Made by a program: the position numbers and the translations under genes. Positions 22,293 through 32,551 of a stretch of 64,000 nt of DNA are shown here, piece by piece. The stretch spans positions 1,213,246 through 1,277,245 of the forward strand of contig JARGSG010000207.1 in assembly GCA_030374805.1 (NCBI GenBank), written 5' to 3'. The number at the start of each line of letters is the position of its first letter. Position 1 is the first letter of the stretch. The notes beneath the pieces are model-generated. The model saw only the letters and a program-made list of their open reading frames with translations. It searched no databases and was not told the DNA's origin. This DNA comes from Gracilaria gracilis (Eukaryota; Rhodophyta; Florideophyceae; Gracilariales; Gracilariaceae).

Positions 22293-23083
22293 TGTAGTAC
22301 AATGTTCCAATGGGGAAAGAACCACGAAGACGTTCGGGATCTTCCTCACACGAGGTAGAACAGCAAGCAGAACCCTTCCAGGGATGACACGGCTAAGTCG
22401 GGGTGTAAGGCTGAGGTCACCCTTCACGACGAGCGTAGGAAGGTGAGACAAGAAGGTATTCCGCGTGAGCGGCGTGTGTGTGTTATCCACCAAGGAGGCG
22501 AAGTGTCCACAGTGTGGCGAGTGCGACGCGGTGTCAGCACAGGCTGCGAGTGGCGGAGTAACCACCCGAAAGCAAGGGGAAAAAGGGAAAGGAAAGGAAA
22601 AGGGGAGTCCACAAAATGTGGTTAAGGATACGGCAAAGCCGGTGGAAACCTTATACAAGGGCGAACGCGACAGGGATTGGTAAATACTCCCAATTGTGGG
22701 TTCTTTTAGGGGATGCAGAGAGGTTAGACAGTCCGTAGGCTACGGGATATCTCTCCAAGGAGGAGTTGAGTACCGCCGAAGGCGAAGCAGTCTAGAGCCA
22801 AAACCCTGGTTGCGGGAGGTTTACTGGGTGCGACGGCAGAGTTGCCGGCGCACTAAGTAGTGTAGCTCGCCTCCCGTACTGTACGGCAAATACAATAATA
22901 ATCTAGAATACCCCCATAAAGAGTGCAGAATTACCAGCCATGCTGTGCCAACCTCCTGGACCCTGCCGTGTCCCACGTGTCCCATCCACCAAAGTGGCCA
23001 TCGTATGTAGTCATAATTAACCCAGCCGACATGTCGGAAATAACTAAGTCATGGGAATCCTTCAAGGAGGCCGTTGCACTTCA
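22293..23083 (-). repeat. 5' LTR of element 2
   Basis: It starts TGTAGTACAATG and ends GCACTTCA. It is the partner of 11347-12137 with about 20 differences. The element's promoter should lie here, read on the minus strand, but I see no clear TATA box. Confidence 0.95.
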
Positions 23084-23088
23084 GATAA

Positions 23089-23520
23089 CTTCCCATAAAG
23101 TTCATTCTTCTTTAATATTTCAAATACTGTTCGTAGGTGTCTTAGATGCTCTTCTTTCGTCTTACTATAAACGAGTATATCGTCTAAGTAAACAAGTACG
23201 TATTCATTCAAATATTCTCTTAATACGATATTCATATAGGTCTGAAAACATCCTGGGGCTTCAGTGAGTCCAAAGGGTGTCATTAGATATTCGAATTGTC
23301 CGTATCTTGTACGAAAAGCAGTTTTTTCGGTCACCTTCTCTGACCTTTATTTGATTACATCCGGATCGCTAATCAAGTTCAGAAAAGTACTTTGCACCAT
23401 TTACTTGGTCCCATACTTCATCGATTCTGGGTAGGCATCTTAGCACTTCACCTTTCTTTCAGATCGATTCTCATTTTTACTTCTCGATCTGGTGGTGATC
23501 GTCTTGGTAACTCATGAGTA
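23089..23520 (-). pseudogene. Element 1 pol, 5' part: reverse transcriptase palm
   Basis: The minus strand encodes RSPPDREVKMRIDLK, then after a deletion PRIDEVWDQVNGAKYFSELD with a stop, NQIKVREGD, TAFRTRYGQFEYLMTPFGLT and the active-site YLDD (EYVLVYLDDILVYSKT). It runs into the insertion point of element 2 at GKLS. The deletion between the first two stretches removes part of the fingers. Confidence 0.88.
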
Positions 23521-23773
23521 AAAACGTCTTGATACTCAATAACTTTTGTAATTGGATATCCACTTCTTCATTTTGTTTTGTACTTTTCGGATCAATTTTC
23601 TCCCTATATGGTTCGATAATAATATGGTATACTATCTTCATTTACTTTCTTACAAGTCTTACGAATTGCTTACTGGTAAGTAGGAACATAGGCCGGAATG
23701 ATGAGCCATACCTACAAGTTTCTGCGTCCAGAGTGATGAATTTTTCCCCAACCTTGACGAGCATTTTGTTCAA

Positions 23774-24148
23774 TTACCAATCAATAAGTGGATTTATATC
23801 TGATAACCATGACTTGCCTAGGATTACGTCAAAAGAAATCATATCCACTACGTATGGTTTAATATCGGAACATAGCTGGCCAAATCTTAGAGAAAATTCA
23901 TTCAAACTGATGCCCATTGGGACAGGAGTTCCATCCCACAATTCAGCTTGTAGCTCAGACTTATTTATTTGCAGATTCAATTTTTCTGCGAACTCTTTAG
24001 AGATGACAATCTCTTCACGACCACTATCCACTAGGATATTGCATGCGTGTGGTACATGAGTATCCATTTTTCCTTTACACACCGACATAGGTGATTTTTT
24101 AGATCTTTTCTTCCAAAACAGGAGAAAAGTACGTATTGTAATATGCAA
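23774..24148 (-). CDS. Element 1 aspartic protease
   Basis: The frame of 124 codons contains CNILVDSGREEIVISKEFAE (retropepsin D-S-G active site) and FDVILGKSWLSDINPLIDW (conserved I-L-G-x-x-W-L). It overlaps the 3' end of the gag-like frame by about 50 bp in another frame, a layout compatible with programmed frameshifting. Its 3' side leads into the RT region. Confidence 0.82.
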   Translation of the reverse strand: MHITIRTFLLFWKKRSKKSPMSVCKGKMDTHVPHACNILVDSGREEIVISKEFAEKLNLQINKSELQAELWDGTPVPMGISLNEFSLRFGQLCSDIKPYVVDMISFDVILGKSWLSDINPLIDW

Positions 24149-24908
24149 AGGCTTCCTTACACAACAGGTTGCACAAGTGGCAAGGTATCATCAACTGGTC
24201 CACGTTTTCCTCGAGTACCAAGTGGCGAGCGGCGCAAAAGCCTGATTGGCTGACTAGTGACCGAATATGATTGGCCGAACAGTTGTGATCTGTCCACGAC
24301 ACAGTGGGTGACTTGTGACGGTGACAGTCACGACAGAGATCATGCGCACGCGGCGTCACAGTATCACGGGGCAGGCCAATGCGTCCAATCGGCTTACACT
24401 CAGCGCTTGACTTGTTTACAGTTCGAAGTATCCTGTCAAGTCCGATATTTGCAGGGTTACCTGGCAATAGATGGCGAGTGGTCAGCAGTACGTAAGTATC
24501 CCCATCAGTTGGTAAGTAATCGATCTGATTCTCCAATAACCTCGGTTGCCTGATAGGCCTCGGAAGCTTATGAAACTTCGACTTTGTGATCGTGCCACCT
24601 GTAAACGTGGACAGTGACATTTTAGAGCCCACAGGTGCCGGCTCCTGATTGGGTGAATAGGAATGATCAGAAATTGTCTCAACGGCAGGAATCTGATCTC
24701 AACTTGTTGACGTGTGATTGGTGTCGACATGCGGACGTGGCGACTTTTTATTAATTTTCCCAACAGAGCCTTCTTTGCTACTATTCAGCGATTGACGTGT
24801 TCCACTTGCAACTTTTTTATTTGTTGTTTCTTTTTTCTCGGTGTCGACGTGGACAGACTTGTGACTACTGGCAACGTTGCCAGATTTAATGTCAGCAATA
24901 AAATTCAC
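24099..24908 (-). pseudogene. Element 1 gag-like ORF (one internal stop)
   Basis: The frame from 24908 (MNFIADIKSGNVASS) stays open to 24099 except for one TGA near 24699, about 270 codons. The N-terminus is Lys/Ser-rich. The C-terminal part has a Cys/His-rich stretch (LCRDCHRHKSPTVSW, then CHLCNLLC) where a nucleocapsid would be. The start is 38 bp inside the 5' LTR. It is shorter than usual for gag, so part of the capsid region may be missing. Confidence 0.5.
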
Positions 24909-24945
24909 AGTAGAAGGTTAGTACTGTGAAGCGATGCTACTGAAT

Positions 24946-25352
24946 TGTAGCAGTTCAATTTTTTTCAGAATGTTTATGTTTTTTTCTTACTATTTAAAGT
25001 TTTTTACAAAGGAAAAGTTGTTTAATAAAATATAATTTATTTTATAACTTTTTGTAAAGAACGTTTTTGTCGGGGGCGGCACATGTAGGCTCTTTTTCTC
25101 GCTCTGCGATTGGAGCGAGAAGACGGAAGAGAGTGAAGTGCTCTGTCAGGACAGTTTATATAGACTTTTTGAAATAAAGGTAGAAGCATTGTAGCTAGAT
25201 AAAGGCTCCCACTAGTATAGTCCAACGATAAAATGTAGCAATGATTCCATCAATGAATTCCACGCCAGATTCCACGACTGCATTTGAACCATATAATAAC
25301 ATAATAATTTGGGACGAAGTCCCCTACATATGTCGCATACACATTCATAACA
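24946..25352 (-). repeat. 5' LTR of element 1
   Basis: It starts TGTAGCAG and ends CATAACA on the plus strand. TTTATATA at 25155-25162 reads as a TATA box on the minus strand, and TTTATT copies near 25035 would be AATAAA on the transcript. The target duplication CCACT follows at 25353-25357. Confidence 0.92.
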
Positions 25353-26103
25353 CCACTGAGGCTACGCGAACGTGGTGCAGTGCGTGGAAGATGGACTATG
25401 CCAGATTAGCGTTTTCAAAAAAATATCTTCCGTTGCCAGACTTGCTAGTGTCTATCGGACCAACCCACTGACTTCATATGAGCTCAGCTCGTTGAGAGAG
25501 TAAAATGAAGCAAAAAATTACATTTCAGGCCTATAATGCGGACTTTTCAAATTTTGAAAGTTGAAAAGTCCTTGAACAGTCGTTTAAGTAGTTCTCTGTG
25601 CAAAAAAACCGCCAGTAATCACATCTCAGTGGATAAGATGTCCAACGTGAGCAAATCCAACCTTATTTCAAACCTCGCTGAGTTTATTAAAACTCAAAAA
25701 CTCCTTACGAAGCTCAACTAATTCTAGTAATATGTTAACACCCAGAACGTGTTATACACCCACTTTGACAACAGAGAAAAACAAGGTGACATCGGTTAAA
25801 AAGGCAATTTCGTCAAAGTGTAAACATTATCTGGCATGTTCTACAACGCGAATTGAATTAGTAGGGGGCTTAAAGCTTATAAATTCTTGTTGAAAATGTG
25901 GTTCTTTATGTGTTTTTATTCAATATCAGCGCTTGTTTACTTATATTTTGACTTAGTTGTTGACAGCAGATGTGCTTCTATTACTTCTTAACACCATGAC
26001 GTTACTCAATATGGTTCTTAAAGCAGTTCCTTCCGGTACCAGTGTGACATAAATACACTTCACATTTCAAAGATGTGTAATTCAGAACATAAAAACTTAG
26101 ACT
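25353..26103. other. Right flank of element 1 (unit X) then AT-rich DNA
   Basis: Positions 25358-25480 (GTGCGTGGAAGATGGACTATG and on) match 58820-58910, continuing unit X after the retrotransposon. From about 25490 the DNA is AT-rich and holds only short frames. I see no gene. Confidence 0.5.
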
Positions 26104-27661
26104 TTATGCTATACTCCCTTTGCACACTTTGCCTCGTCCTTGATATGACGACTTCGTAATCATTGCGTCCTTAGTTTTTCTCTTGCGATTATTCTGCATA
26201 AGATGCACACCAGTTCCTGCAGGTCTCGTAATATCATCTTCTACTTCCATTTGTTCTTCATCTCGAGTAATCCAAGAGGTATGGTCCCACGTATTTTTTA
26301 GAAGCTCGTCAGCCAGCTTGGAATAAAAGTTATATGGAGATAATAACTTTAGCATACCATTACCAGCCTTGTATAGCATCCATGCATCAATCATAAAAAT
26401 GGATAATAAAGACGAATTCACACGGAGCGACCAATCCTTGACCTCGATTTTCTTCTCCAGTTTTAGGTCATCTTGTCGGCATCTGGTGTGTCTGTCAATC
26501 ATTGAACATGTCTTTTAGTATTCCTCACAAACCTGTGGAATCGGAACTTCTAGCTCAACTTTTCTTGAAATGCTTTCCTGTCTTCTCCATCTTTGTCGGA
26601 TGAATGGGTTTCCAGGGTTAACAGTGTTGCATGTTGATATAAAATACCTTCTTTCTCTATCGACCCACATTACCGCCATTAGATCCGTATTCAAACCGTT
26701 CCCCTTCGAAACCATTGAAACTGAATCTCCATGATTCTCTAAAGTCTTCTCTGATAAATGCTTCATACGATATTGACGCGTTGCGTTTTTGAAAACCCCA
26801 GTAAACCGCAGTCCTTCTTACAAAAGTGCATTAGCTGTTTTCACAGATGCAAAGAAAAAGAATCTGCACAAACATGTCGTCCAGACCCAAACCAGGGCTG
26901 GATTAATCGAAGTAAAATCGCAGTTCCATGAGTATGTTCTGTATCAAAATCCTGATCAGGGGCTTCAGATCCTATATTGAACCAAATATTTAGCATGATG
27001 TCACTTCTTCCGCAGCAAACGGTTTTCATTTCTAAACCGTTTCTGGTTTTCGATCCAGTGCGGTATAATGCCCTACATCAATCCAGTCTCCCCCAAGACC
27101 AAACCAGCGTGAAATACTCTCATCGACTCATAAAGCATGTGAAGGTGTCACGAGAGAACGGCGGTGATCATTGATGGCTTTCACGAAATCAGTGACTAAT
27201 TCCAGCGAGCCGTGCATTAATCCTCTTGAGCAGCGTTACCACTGAAAGAAATACAACGCCTTAGAGTTTCAAACCTATTTCGTGACATTGCTTCACCAAT
27301 CACAGGCTGAGATATATATATCTCGAGGCTGGTTTTGAACCCCATAAATCTCTTCTATGGGAAAACTCGAACCTTCTTATTATAAAACCATGACGCCAAA
27401 AAACCTTAAAAGCTCTCCACCACTGGTCGAAGAGACGCCATCTTTTTCCAAGTCCTTGTTCGGCTTCTCCACAATAGTCTTCAGATGGCCAATGAGGAAC
27501 ATCCATAGAAAAGAGTCAATAAATGTCATCGTACTTGGGCAATGACGTGGTGAGATGAAATCTCCGGCTGGGCCAATGACTTTCCACGGCTGCAATTGAT
27601 TGCATCCATTGATTGGGCTACAAATTGTCTCCGTGTTCCACGCAAGATCATGAACAGTCAC
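26104..27661 (-). pseudogene. PiggyBac-like transposase pseudogene
   Basis: Minus-strand fragments run in order from about 27660 to 26104: SGGELLRFFGVMVL, FEFSHRRDLWGSKPASRY, the IGEAMSRNRFETLRRC segment, LRFTGVFKNATRQY, DLMAVMWVDRERRYFIS, and MIDRHTRCRQDDLKLEKK with NSSLLSIFMIDAWMLY. This order fits PGBD-type DDE transposases (DDE_Tnp_1_7). Multiple stops and frame changes are present. I did not find its TTAA-flanked ends. Confidence 0.7.
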
Positions 27662-28240
27662 TGACTAGTCGGAAGGTGTGGATGGTAATACTGGATCAAC
27701 CTCCTGCAAAATTTGCACTTGTGCTCCTTCATTCGGCTGATTGTCAATGTTCTAGGCCGTTAACGGTTGTACAACTGCTATGTCAACATTTTCAGTTGGT
27801 GGAATGTTAAGGAGACCAACACCAACCTTTACACTGCAAAGAGGAAGAGTACACTCTTTTTAACGGTTTGGAGGTCAAACAGAATAGTGAGAAATGTGCA
27901 GTCTCGGCCGTTGACAAGTCAAATGTCAACTTTTGTCACTGTTTCGGGGACAGTTTTCGATTTCCAAAGAGATGCAAAGCAGCGTTTGCTTTCCGACCCA
28001 CAAACTACGAGGCGTGCACGACTGTGGAATTTGTTCCCTGCTGTACGGCGAGGGTCTGTTGATGGCGCCTTTGAATGAATATTGTGTTGACGTTTGCAAA
28101 AGAGTGTTCCGGTTTGGTCGCTATGTACATGTGATGGGCGAGTTTGGTTGACGCCATCAAAGGGGGGACGACGGTTATAAGGAGAAAGTTTTATTTCTTG
28201 AAAAATTGAAAACTTTTACTAAAAATTTATGTGAGTGAAA
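27662..28240. other. No recognisable gene
   Basis: Only short overlapping plus-strand frames occur here. They share no motif with any element in the window. Confidence 0.4.
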
Positions 28241-28539
28241 ACTGACCTCATATGAGGTCAGTTGTCAAATGGACACTAGAAGGTAGCGGGCTCGGTAAAT
28301 ACGCAGCTTGGCAACTCCCGCGCGCTGTCTTTCGTCTTACGTCGTCCACCGACTTTTTTTCATCCCCGGCAAGCAACCTCCTCTTCTTTCTCCAAACTTG
28401 CTTTCTTGCGCTTTGCAATCCCTTTGTTACTAGAATATTTCATCAAAAGGTAATATAATTTGTGCCTTTCCAGTCCTTAAAACATTGAAAAAATTAATAA
28501 CTACAACTCCACACCCCTTTCATACGCCGTCTTCACGAC

Positions 28540-29383
28540 CGAGTGTTCGTAGCCATTTGAAATCGATCAAGGAGCAATGTTGGAACTGTTCGGGAAGCAT
28601 ATCGCTTATTGGGTGAAACACATGGGTGGAATTGACATTTCTTCCTTTCAGACCTACCAGTTAAAATTGACCGAGTCCTTGGATAATCCAAAGAATCACG
28701 ACGAAGTTCCGTATGACTCTTGGTCAATTCGCGCCATAAATTGAAACCGACGACGTCGAATATATCGTGCTGAAAAAGAAGAGACGATGCAAGACCACAT
28801 TGTTCTCTTGTACACGCTTTGCATCGCTGGAGATAAAGTGGCTGGTGATCATGAGGTTTCCGATAGTCGACTCTTTTATGGCAGCAATGCCCGGCTATCT
28901 GTCGTTGCCTACATTCAAGAGTGGTGCCAAAAGAACCCCGGACGGAAGCTACTCACGACCTATGCGCCTTCTCGCGAGCCAAGATCCGACCCAACCACTT
29001 TTCCGTTCCTTCCGCTCACTGCAGTTCCCTTCATGGATCACACAGAACTGTGCATCGCGACTTCTGTGGTCACTGCCCTCTGTCATCACGAGAGGTTGAA
29101 AGACGCCCGCAAGTGGTTCAGTTACTTCAAGAAAACTTCTTGGCTTTGTCGAGCTCATCAGGCTAGTGGCGGTCGCATCAGAAGTCTCCTGGATGCGCAG
29201 AAGCATTTGCCTTTGCGTGAGCTCAAGTTCGAGAGAGTTCCTTCAATGTGTCCTTTCCTATCTTCAGTTGTGAGGCTCTCAGGGGGTTCGTACGTGGGCG
29301 CCCTCGAGGGATCCAACGGAGTTAAGCACTGCATCATGATCAATGATAGTTCTCGATTCATCCTAGACCACTCAAAACCCTGA
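28540..29383 (+). pseudogene. Unit X gene, copy A (possible cysteine-peptidase-like protein)
   Basis: From about 28540 the frame aligns with copy B (59462 onward): GAMLELFGKHIAYW, FQTYQLKLTESLD, IYRAEKEE, VIMRFPIVDSFM. After a frame change, 28920-29383 encodes the C-terminal part missing from copy B: FMDHTELCIATSVVTAL, a helical stretch, then GSNGVKHCIMINDSSRFILD before the stop. A Cys in an S/T-rich helix start followed by H-C-I and I-L-D-H is the spacing seen in papain-like peptidases, but this is only a pattern. Stops upstream of 28577 remove the N-terminus. TIR element copy 2 begins 14 bp after the stop. Confidence 0.45.
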
Positions 29384-29396
29384 ACTCTGACCCTTA

Positions 29397-29580
29397 CGTC
29401 GGTGTTCTCTGAATGCTAGTTTAGTATGCTAGATCGCTAGTTCTGAAAATAAAAGTCCAAAAAACTAGCATTTTTGCAGTTTGCGCTAGTTGGCAAGGCA
29501 AAAATTTTTTTTTTGGAAATTACGTTTCCGTTCAGTGCAGTTCAAACATCACCTACTGGATTTGAAGGCTAGTTTGCAGT
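29397..29580. repeat. Left terminal and subterminal region, copy 2
   Basis: After the terminus, GCTAGTT or its complement occurs about six times (near 29413, 29426, 29435, 29463, 29488 and 29571). The same block, inverted, ends copy 3 at 53152. Apart from the terminus it differs from the right end, but the AACTAGC motif is shared, as expected if one transposase binds both ends. Confidence 0.8.
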
Positions 29581-29679
29581 TCCCCTGCCACCGCTCGTAA
29601 CTTTACATTCCCCACACTCGTCAAAAACGCTCTAAAAATTACGAACCCACCACTAGCGCTTCCTCATTCCAACCCTGCA

Positions 29680-30872
29680 TTCGGATCCTGAGTCTCAGTT
29701 TCCCTAAATGTCAAGTTGAAGAATTCCAGCGGAACCTTCTCTCCATTCTGGTACACCCTCCTAGCCCCAAACCGGCTCCCAACCCCTCCCAACCTCTTCT
29801 CTTACTGCTCTTCCACTATGCACTCCGCCGTTCGCACAGCCGCCGCCGCACTATCAAACTTAAATAGTGGCCCTCTACCCACCAGCTGCGGCAGCCCACA
29901 CACCTTCCCATCCTCGTCCACCGTCACCCCACCCTTTCGCCTCTTCCTCAAACGACTTCCCCCAACCTCCCTTCCATTCCCTTCTCCGCTCCTCCCCCTC
30001 ACACACCGACATCCACCACGAGAGCCAGGCGTCATCGGTGAACCTTTCTCTCTTCCCGCCAACCTCCCAACACCTCCTTCCCTCACCAGCTTTTTCACCT
30101 CCAACAACAATTGGCACGCCTTCTCCACCAGTCCCACTTGCGCATTCAACACCTCCAGACGCCCCCTCAGCCCCCTGTTCTCCCTTTTCAGATTCACCAT
30201 CTCCCTCCTAACGCTCTCTACCATCCCACTCACATGCCTTCCAGTCCCCCCTGCAGCCAAGGTGATCCTTTTCCGAATGGTCGAAATCAAATCCATTTGC
30301 ACCCCAATCTCCGACACACTCAGCAGCACCCCTCCCATCTCACTCACGATATCAGAAAGCCAGCCGTCGAAATGCTCTTTCAGTTCTCCTCCAAGCCTCC
30401 GCAACCGCTTCTCTATCTCCGCCCCAAACCTCCTCTCCGGTCCCCCATCCCTTCCACCCCCATCACCCCCAGCCCCCTCTCCATCCCCATTTCCCTCCTT
30501 CTACCTCATTTAAACCTTGTCCCCACCCTCTTCCTTCCTTCCCGGTGGCGTCTCTGGTACCTCCATTTGGTGAAGCAGAGCCACTAGCTCCTCGTTCTCA
30601 ACATACCCATTCGACATCGCAGAAATAAACGGCGGTTCACGATAAGGAAGATAGATAAGAACAAGCGAGATCAACCCAACAGTTGCAGCACTCCCCCCCA
30701 CTCCGCACACCCCTGGCACTGTCTGCCACACACTCACTTGTGCTGCACGACAATTTGTACCCGATTCATATGCACTCATATTTCCCGCAATTCCGCACAA
30801 TTTCCTTTTTTTCTTAAAAATCCCCACAATTTCCCCCCTTTTGTCCATACCATATCCCATTGAAGCCCCCAA
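29680..30872 (-). pseudogene. Coiled-coil membrane protein of the TIR element, copy 2
   Basis: It starts at 30872 (MGASMGYGMDKRGEIVG). About residues 60-80 form one hydrophobic, probably transmembrane segment (AATVGLISLVLIYL). A stop at 30510 breaks the frame where copy 3 reads through. From 30404 it continues with KEHFDGWLSDIV and a coiled coil of about 60 residues (VRREMVNLKRENRGLRGRLE), then a basic, Gly/Arg-rich part. A frameshift near 29810 precedes the conserved end PLEFFNL. I recognise no family. It is divergent from the reductase-like gene with about 340 bp between. Confidence 0.55.
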
Positions 30873-31213
30873 TGCACCAACTCTTAAGTACCAACGGTAC
30901 CATGGATTCTTACTTTCTATTCTTTACTGCACTGCATTCCTTCTCATAAACACACTCTTCGGCCCTACCTCCACTACAATCCTGCTGCCCATGTCTTTCC
31001 GTAACTAATCATACAAATCTTCTTGTCCCCTGGAACAGTTTTTCTCATGACCACAAGAACAGCCCTTACCTCTACTTAAATCTCTTCTCACTTCCTTACA
31101 TGTATACAATTTTCTTTTCAAAGCTACCAACACCGGACAGCTTCCAAGAGCCCATACCTTCAAATAAACTCGTCTCAATGTCCTCCCATCCATTTTAACT
31201 GCCTTCTACAATC
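30873..31213. promoter_or_regulatory. Shared upstream region of two divergent transposon genes
   Basis: This 341-bp stretch separates the start codons of the coiled-coil gene and the reductase-like gene. The equivalent in copy 3 is 51366-51675. It probably holds both promoters. A short minus-strand frame (31193-31005) followed by GTATGGG could be a first exon with a 5' splice site, but this is weak. Confidence 0.35.
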
Positions 31214-32010
31214 ATGGCAGCCTTTTCCATAGGTAGACTGCGTACTATCACCATGGTTTACAACAATGGTTCTCTTGACGATAACTTTCTCTCCATCGAA
31301 GAATTCATTTCTCCAGATTGCCTTCCCCAAGGTCCAATATTCTTCTCTAGCACGAACGACCTTCTCAAAAGAGTAATTATATTTTGCCTGGCATCACGTA
31401 TAGAAGACTTGGTCTTCATCCAGAATGGTCGCATTGTTCCCATCTTTGGCCAATACGCAATTGAGCACTGCATACGAGCCGCTCTTTACATCGCCGTTCC
31501 TGCTGTCGGTGCTTCCCTACAGGATGGTATTGCGCCTCCCTCTCCCAATACTCTAACCACAGCCACCGGAAAAGGGGCTATTGCAATAGCTCAAAGCCTT
31601 AGGACCACAGTTCTTACTTGCACTATCGTCGATGAACAAGCCTTTCCCCAGTCTTAGTACCAAAAGCCAGTTTGGATCTCTTTCTTCCATCTCGTTGGTT
31701 CTTCGTTTGGATTCGTTACCATGCATGAAGGGGCCACCGAGTACAAAAGCATTGTCTCAACTATTGTTAAGAAGCTTCTAGCGATACTCACCTTTAACAG
31801 ATGAATTTCCTAAAATATCCCCACTACAGTGGAATCCATTCTACAACACGGCAACACCCTAATTATCTTCCCAGCCCCCTTCTCGGAGTATAAATCCAGA
31901 AATTCCTACTTTTCTCTCGCCTCCGCAGATGAAAAATTAGCCAAAAGGCAGGATCCTACCCCTTTCCACACCAACTCTGACACTGTTCTTGGAAATGACA
32001 TTCTTTAGTA
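31214..32010 (+). pseudogene. Ketopantoate-reductase-like gene of the TIR element, copy 2
   Basis: It starts at 31214. Conserved stretches are GPIFFSSTNDLLKRVI, EDLVFIQNGRIVPIFGQYAI, the DGIAPP segment and TGKGAIAIAQSL, then a stop at 31655. The C-terminal part resumes at about 31700 and ends near 32010 after further stops. Copy 3 is closest to intact. QNG, TGK.A and the later KL.W segment suggest an ApbA/PanE-like NAD(P)-binding protein. The usual N-terminal GxGxxG is not obvious. Confidence 0.5.
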
Positions 32011-32125
32011 ATTAGAACAAATTGTAAACCTTATATTCCGTGTATATACACAAACTCTCCTCAGCCCATGCACACTAACCCATTTTTGTTCTCCGATTCT
32101 CTTTACGTTACCGTTCAAACAAATC

Positions 32126-32400
32126 ATGTGTTCACATTTTATGTCAAGCCTCTATCAAGAACACACACAACAACACAGGCCATATATTAAAATTACTCAT
32201 CTTCTTCATCTATTAGCGTCTGTCCTTTTTCGAAATCCCTGTCTTTATTTTTATCATGGCCACCTAACATCTCTTTATTTTCATTTTCGTGCTCATCCTC
32301 TCCATCATCTATATCTTCCATTCCACTCTCTTCCTTCGTGCTAACCCTCTCTCTCATTCACTACCTTCTATTTCACCATGTCCGCTCAATATTGGTTTAA
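32126..32400 (-). pseudogene. Fragment of the acidic-tail ORF, copy 2
   Basis: Read on the minus strand, this matches the acidic C-terminal region found at 50100-50400 in copy 3. Upstream coding sequence is absent because the palindrome array starts soon after 32500. The plus-strand frame at 32126-32344 is a shadow. Confidence 0.4.
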
Positions 32401-32551
32401 TGTGTATCCCGCGCGTTTATCGTATTGTAGAGCATACTGGTGGAACATCTAGAAAGATACATTAAGCTCATATCATCTATAGCACACTTGCACTACAATT
32501 TTTAAGCAATACATAAATAAAAAAGTTTCTGGCGCACTAATTCCAGCCTTG

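Larger units (their letters stand above)
11347..23083 (-). mobile_element. Ty3/gypsy chromovirus, element 2, nested in element 1
   Basis: Two 791-bp LTRs (TG...CA) bound the element, with the target duplication GATAA at 11342-11346 and 23084-23088. Rejoining the flanks restores the element 1 frame from KNELYGKLS to KCEFMK. The LTRs differ at roughly 20 positions by eye (about 97% identity), so the insertion is fairly recent. Minus-strand gag, protease and pol-chromodomain fill 14336-22182. A plus-strand ORF fills 12380-14188. A MITE interrupts the protease-RT junction. Base composition is richer in GC than element 1. Confidence 0.95.
8189..25352 (-). mobile_element. Ty3/gypsy chromovirus, element 1 (interrupted by element 2)
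   Basis: LTRs of 408 and 407 bp (TG...CA) bound the element, flanked by the 5-bp duplication CCACT at 8184-8188 and 25353-25357. Removing element 2 and its own target duplication leaves about 5.4 kb. Minus-strand order is gag, protease, reverse transcriptase, RNase H, integrase with a chromodomain remnant, and an extra ORF. It is defective: part of the RT fingers is deleted and several stops are present. It inserted in unit X, as shown by the match of both flanks to 58340-58900. Confidence 0.93.

Noticed and set aside
29716-30513. 265-codon plus-strand Pro/Ser-rich ORF
   Set aside because: Shadow of the coiled-coil gene on the minus strand, whose protein motifs are conserved in copy 3.
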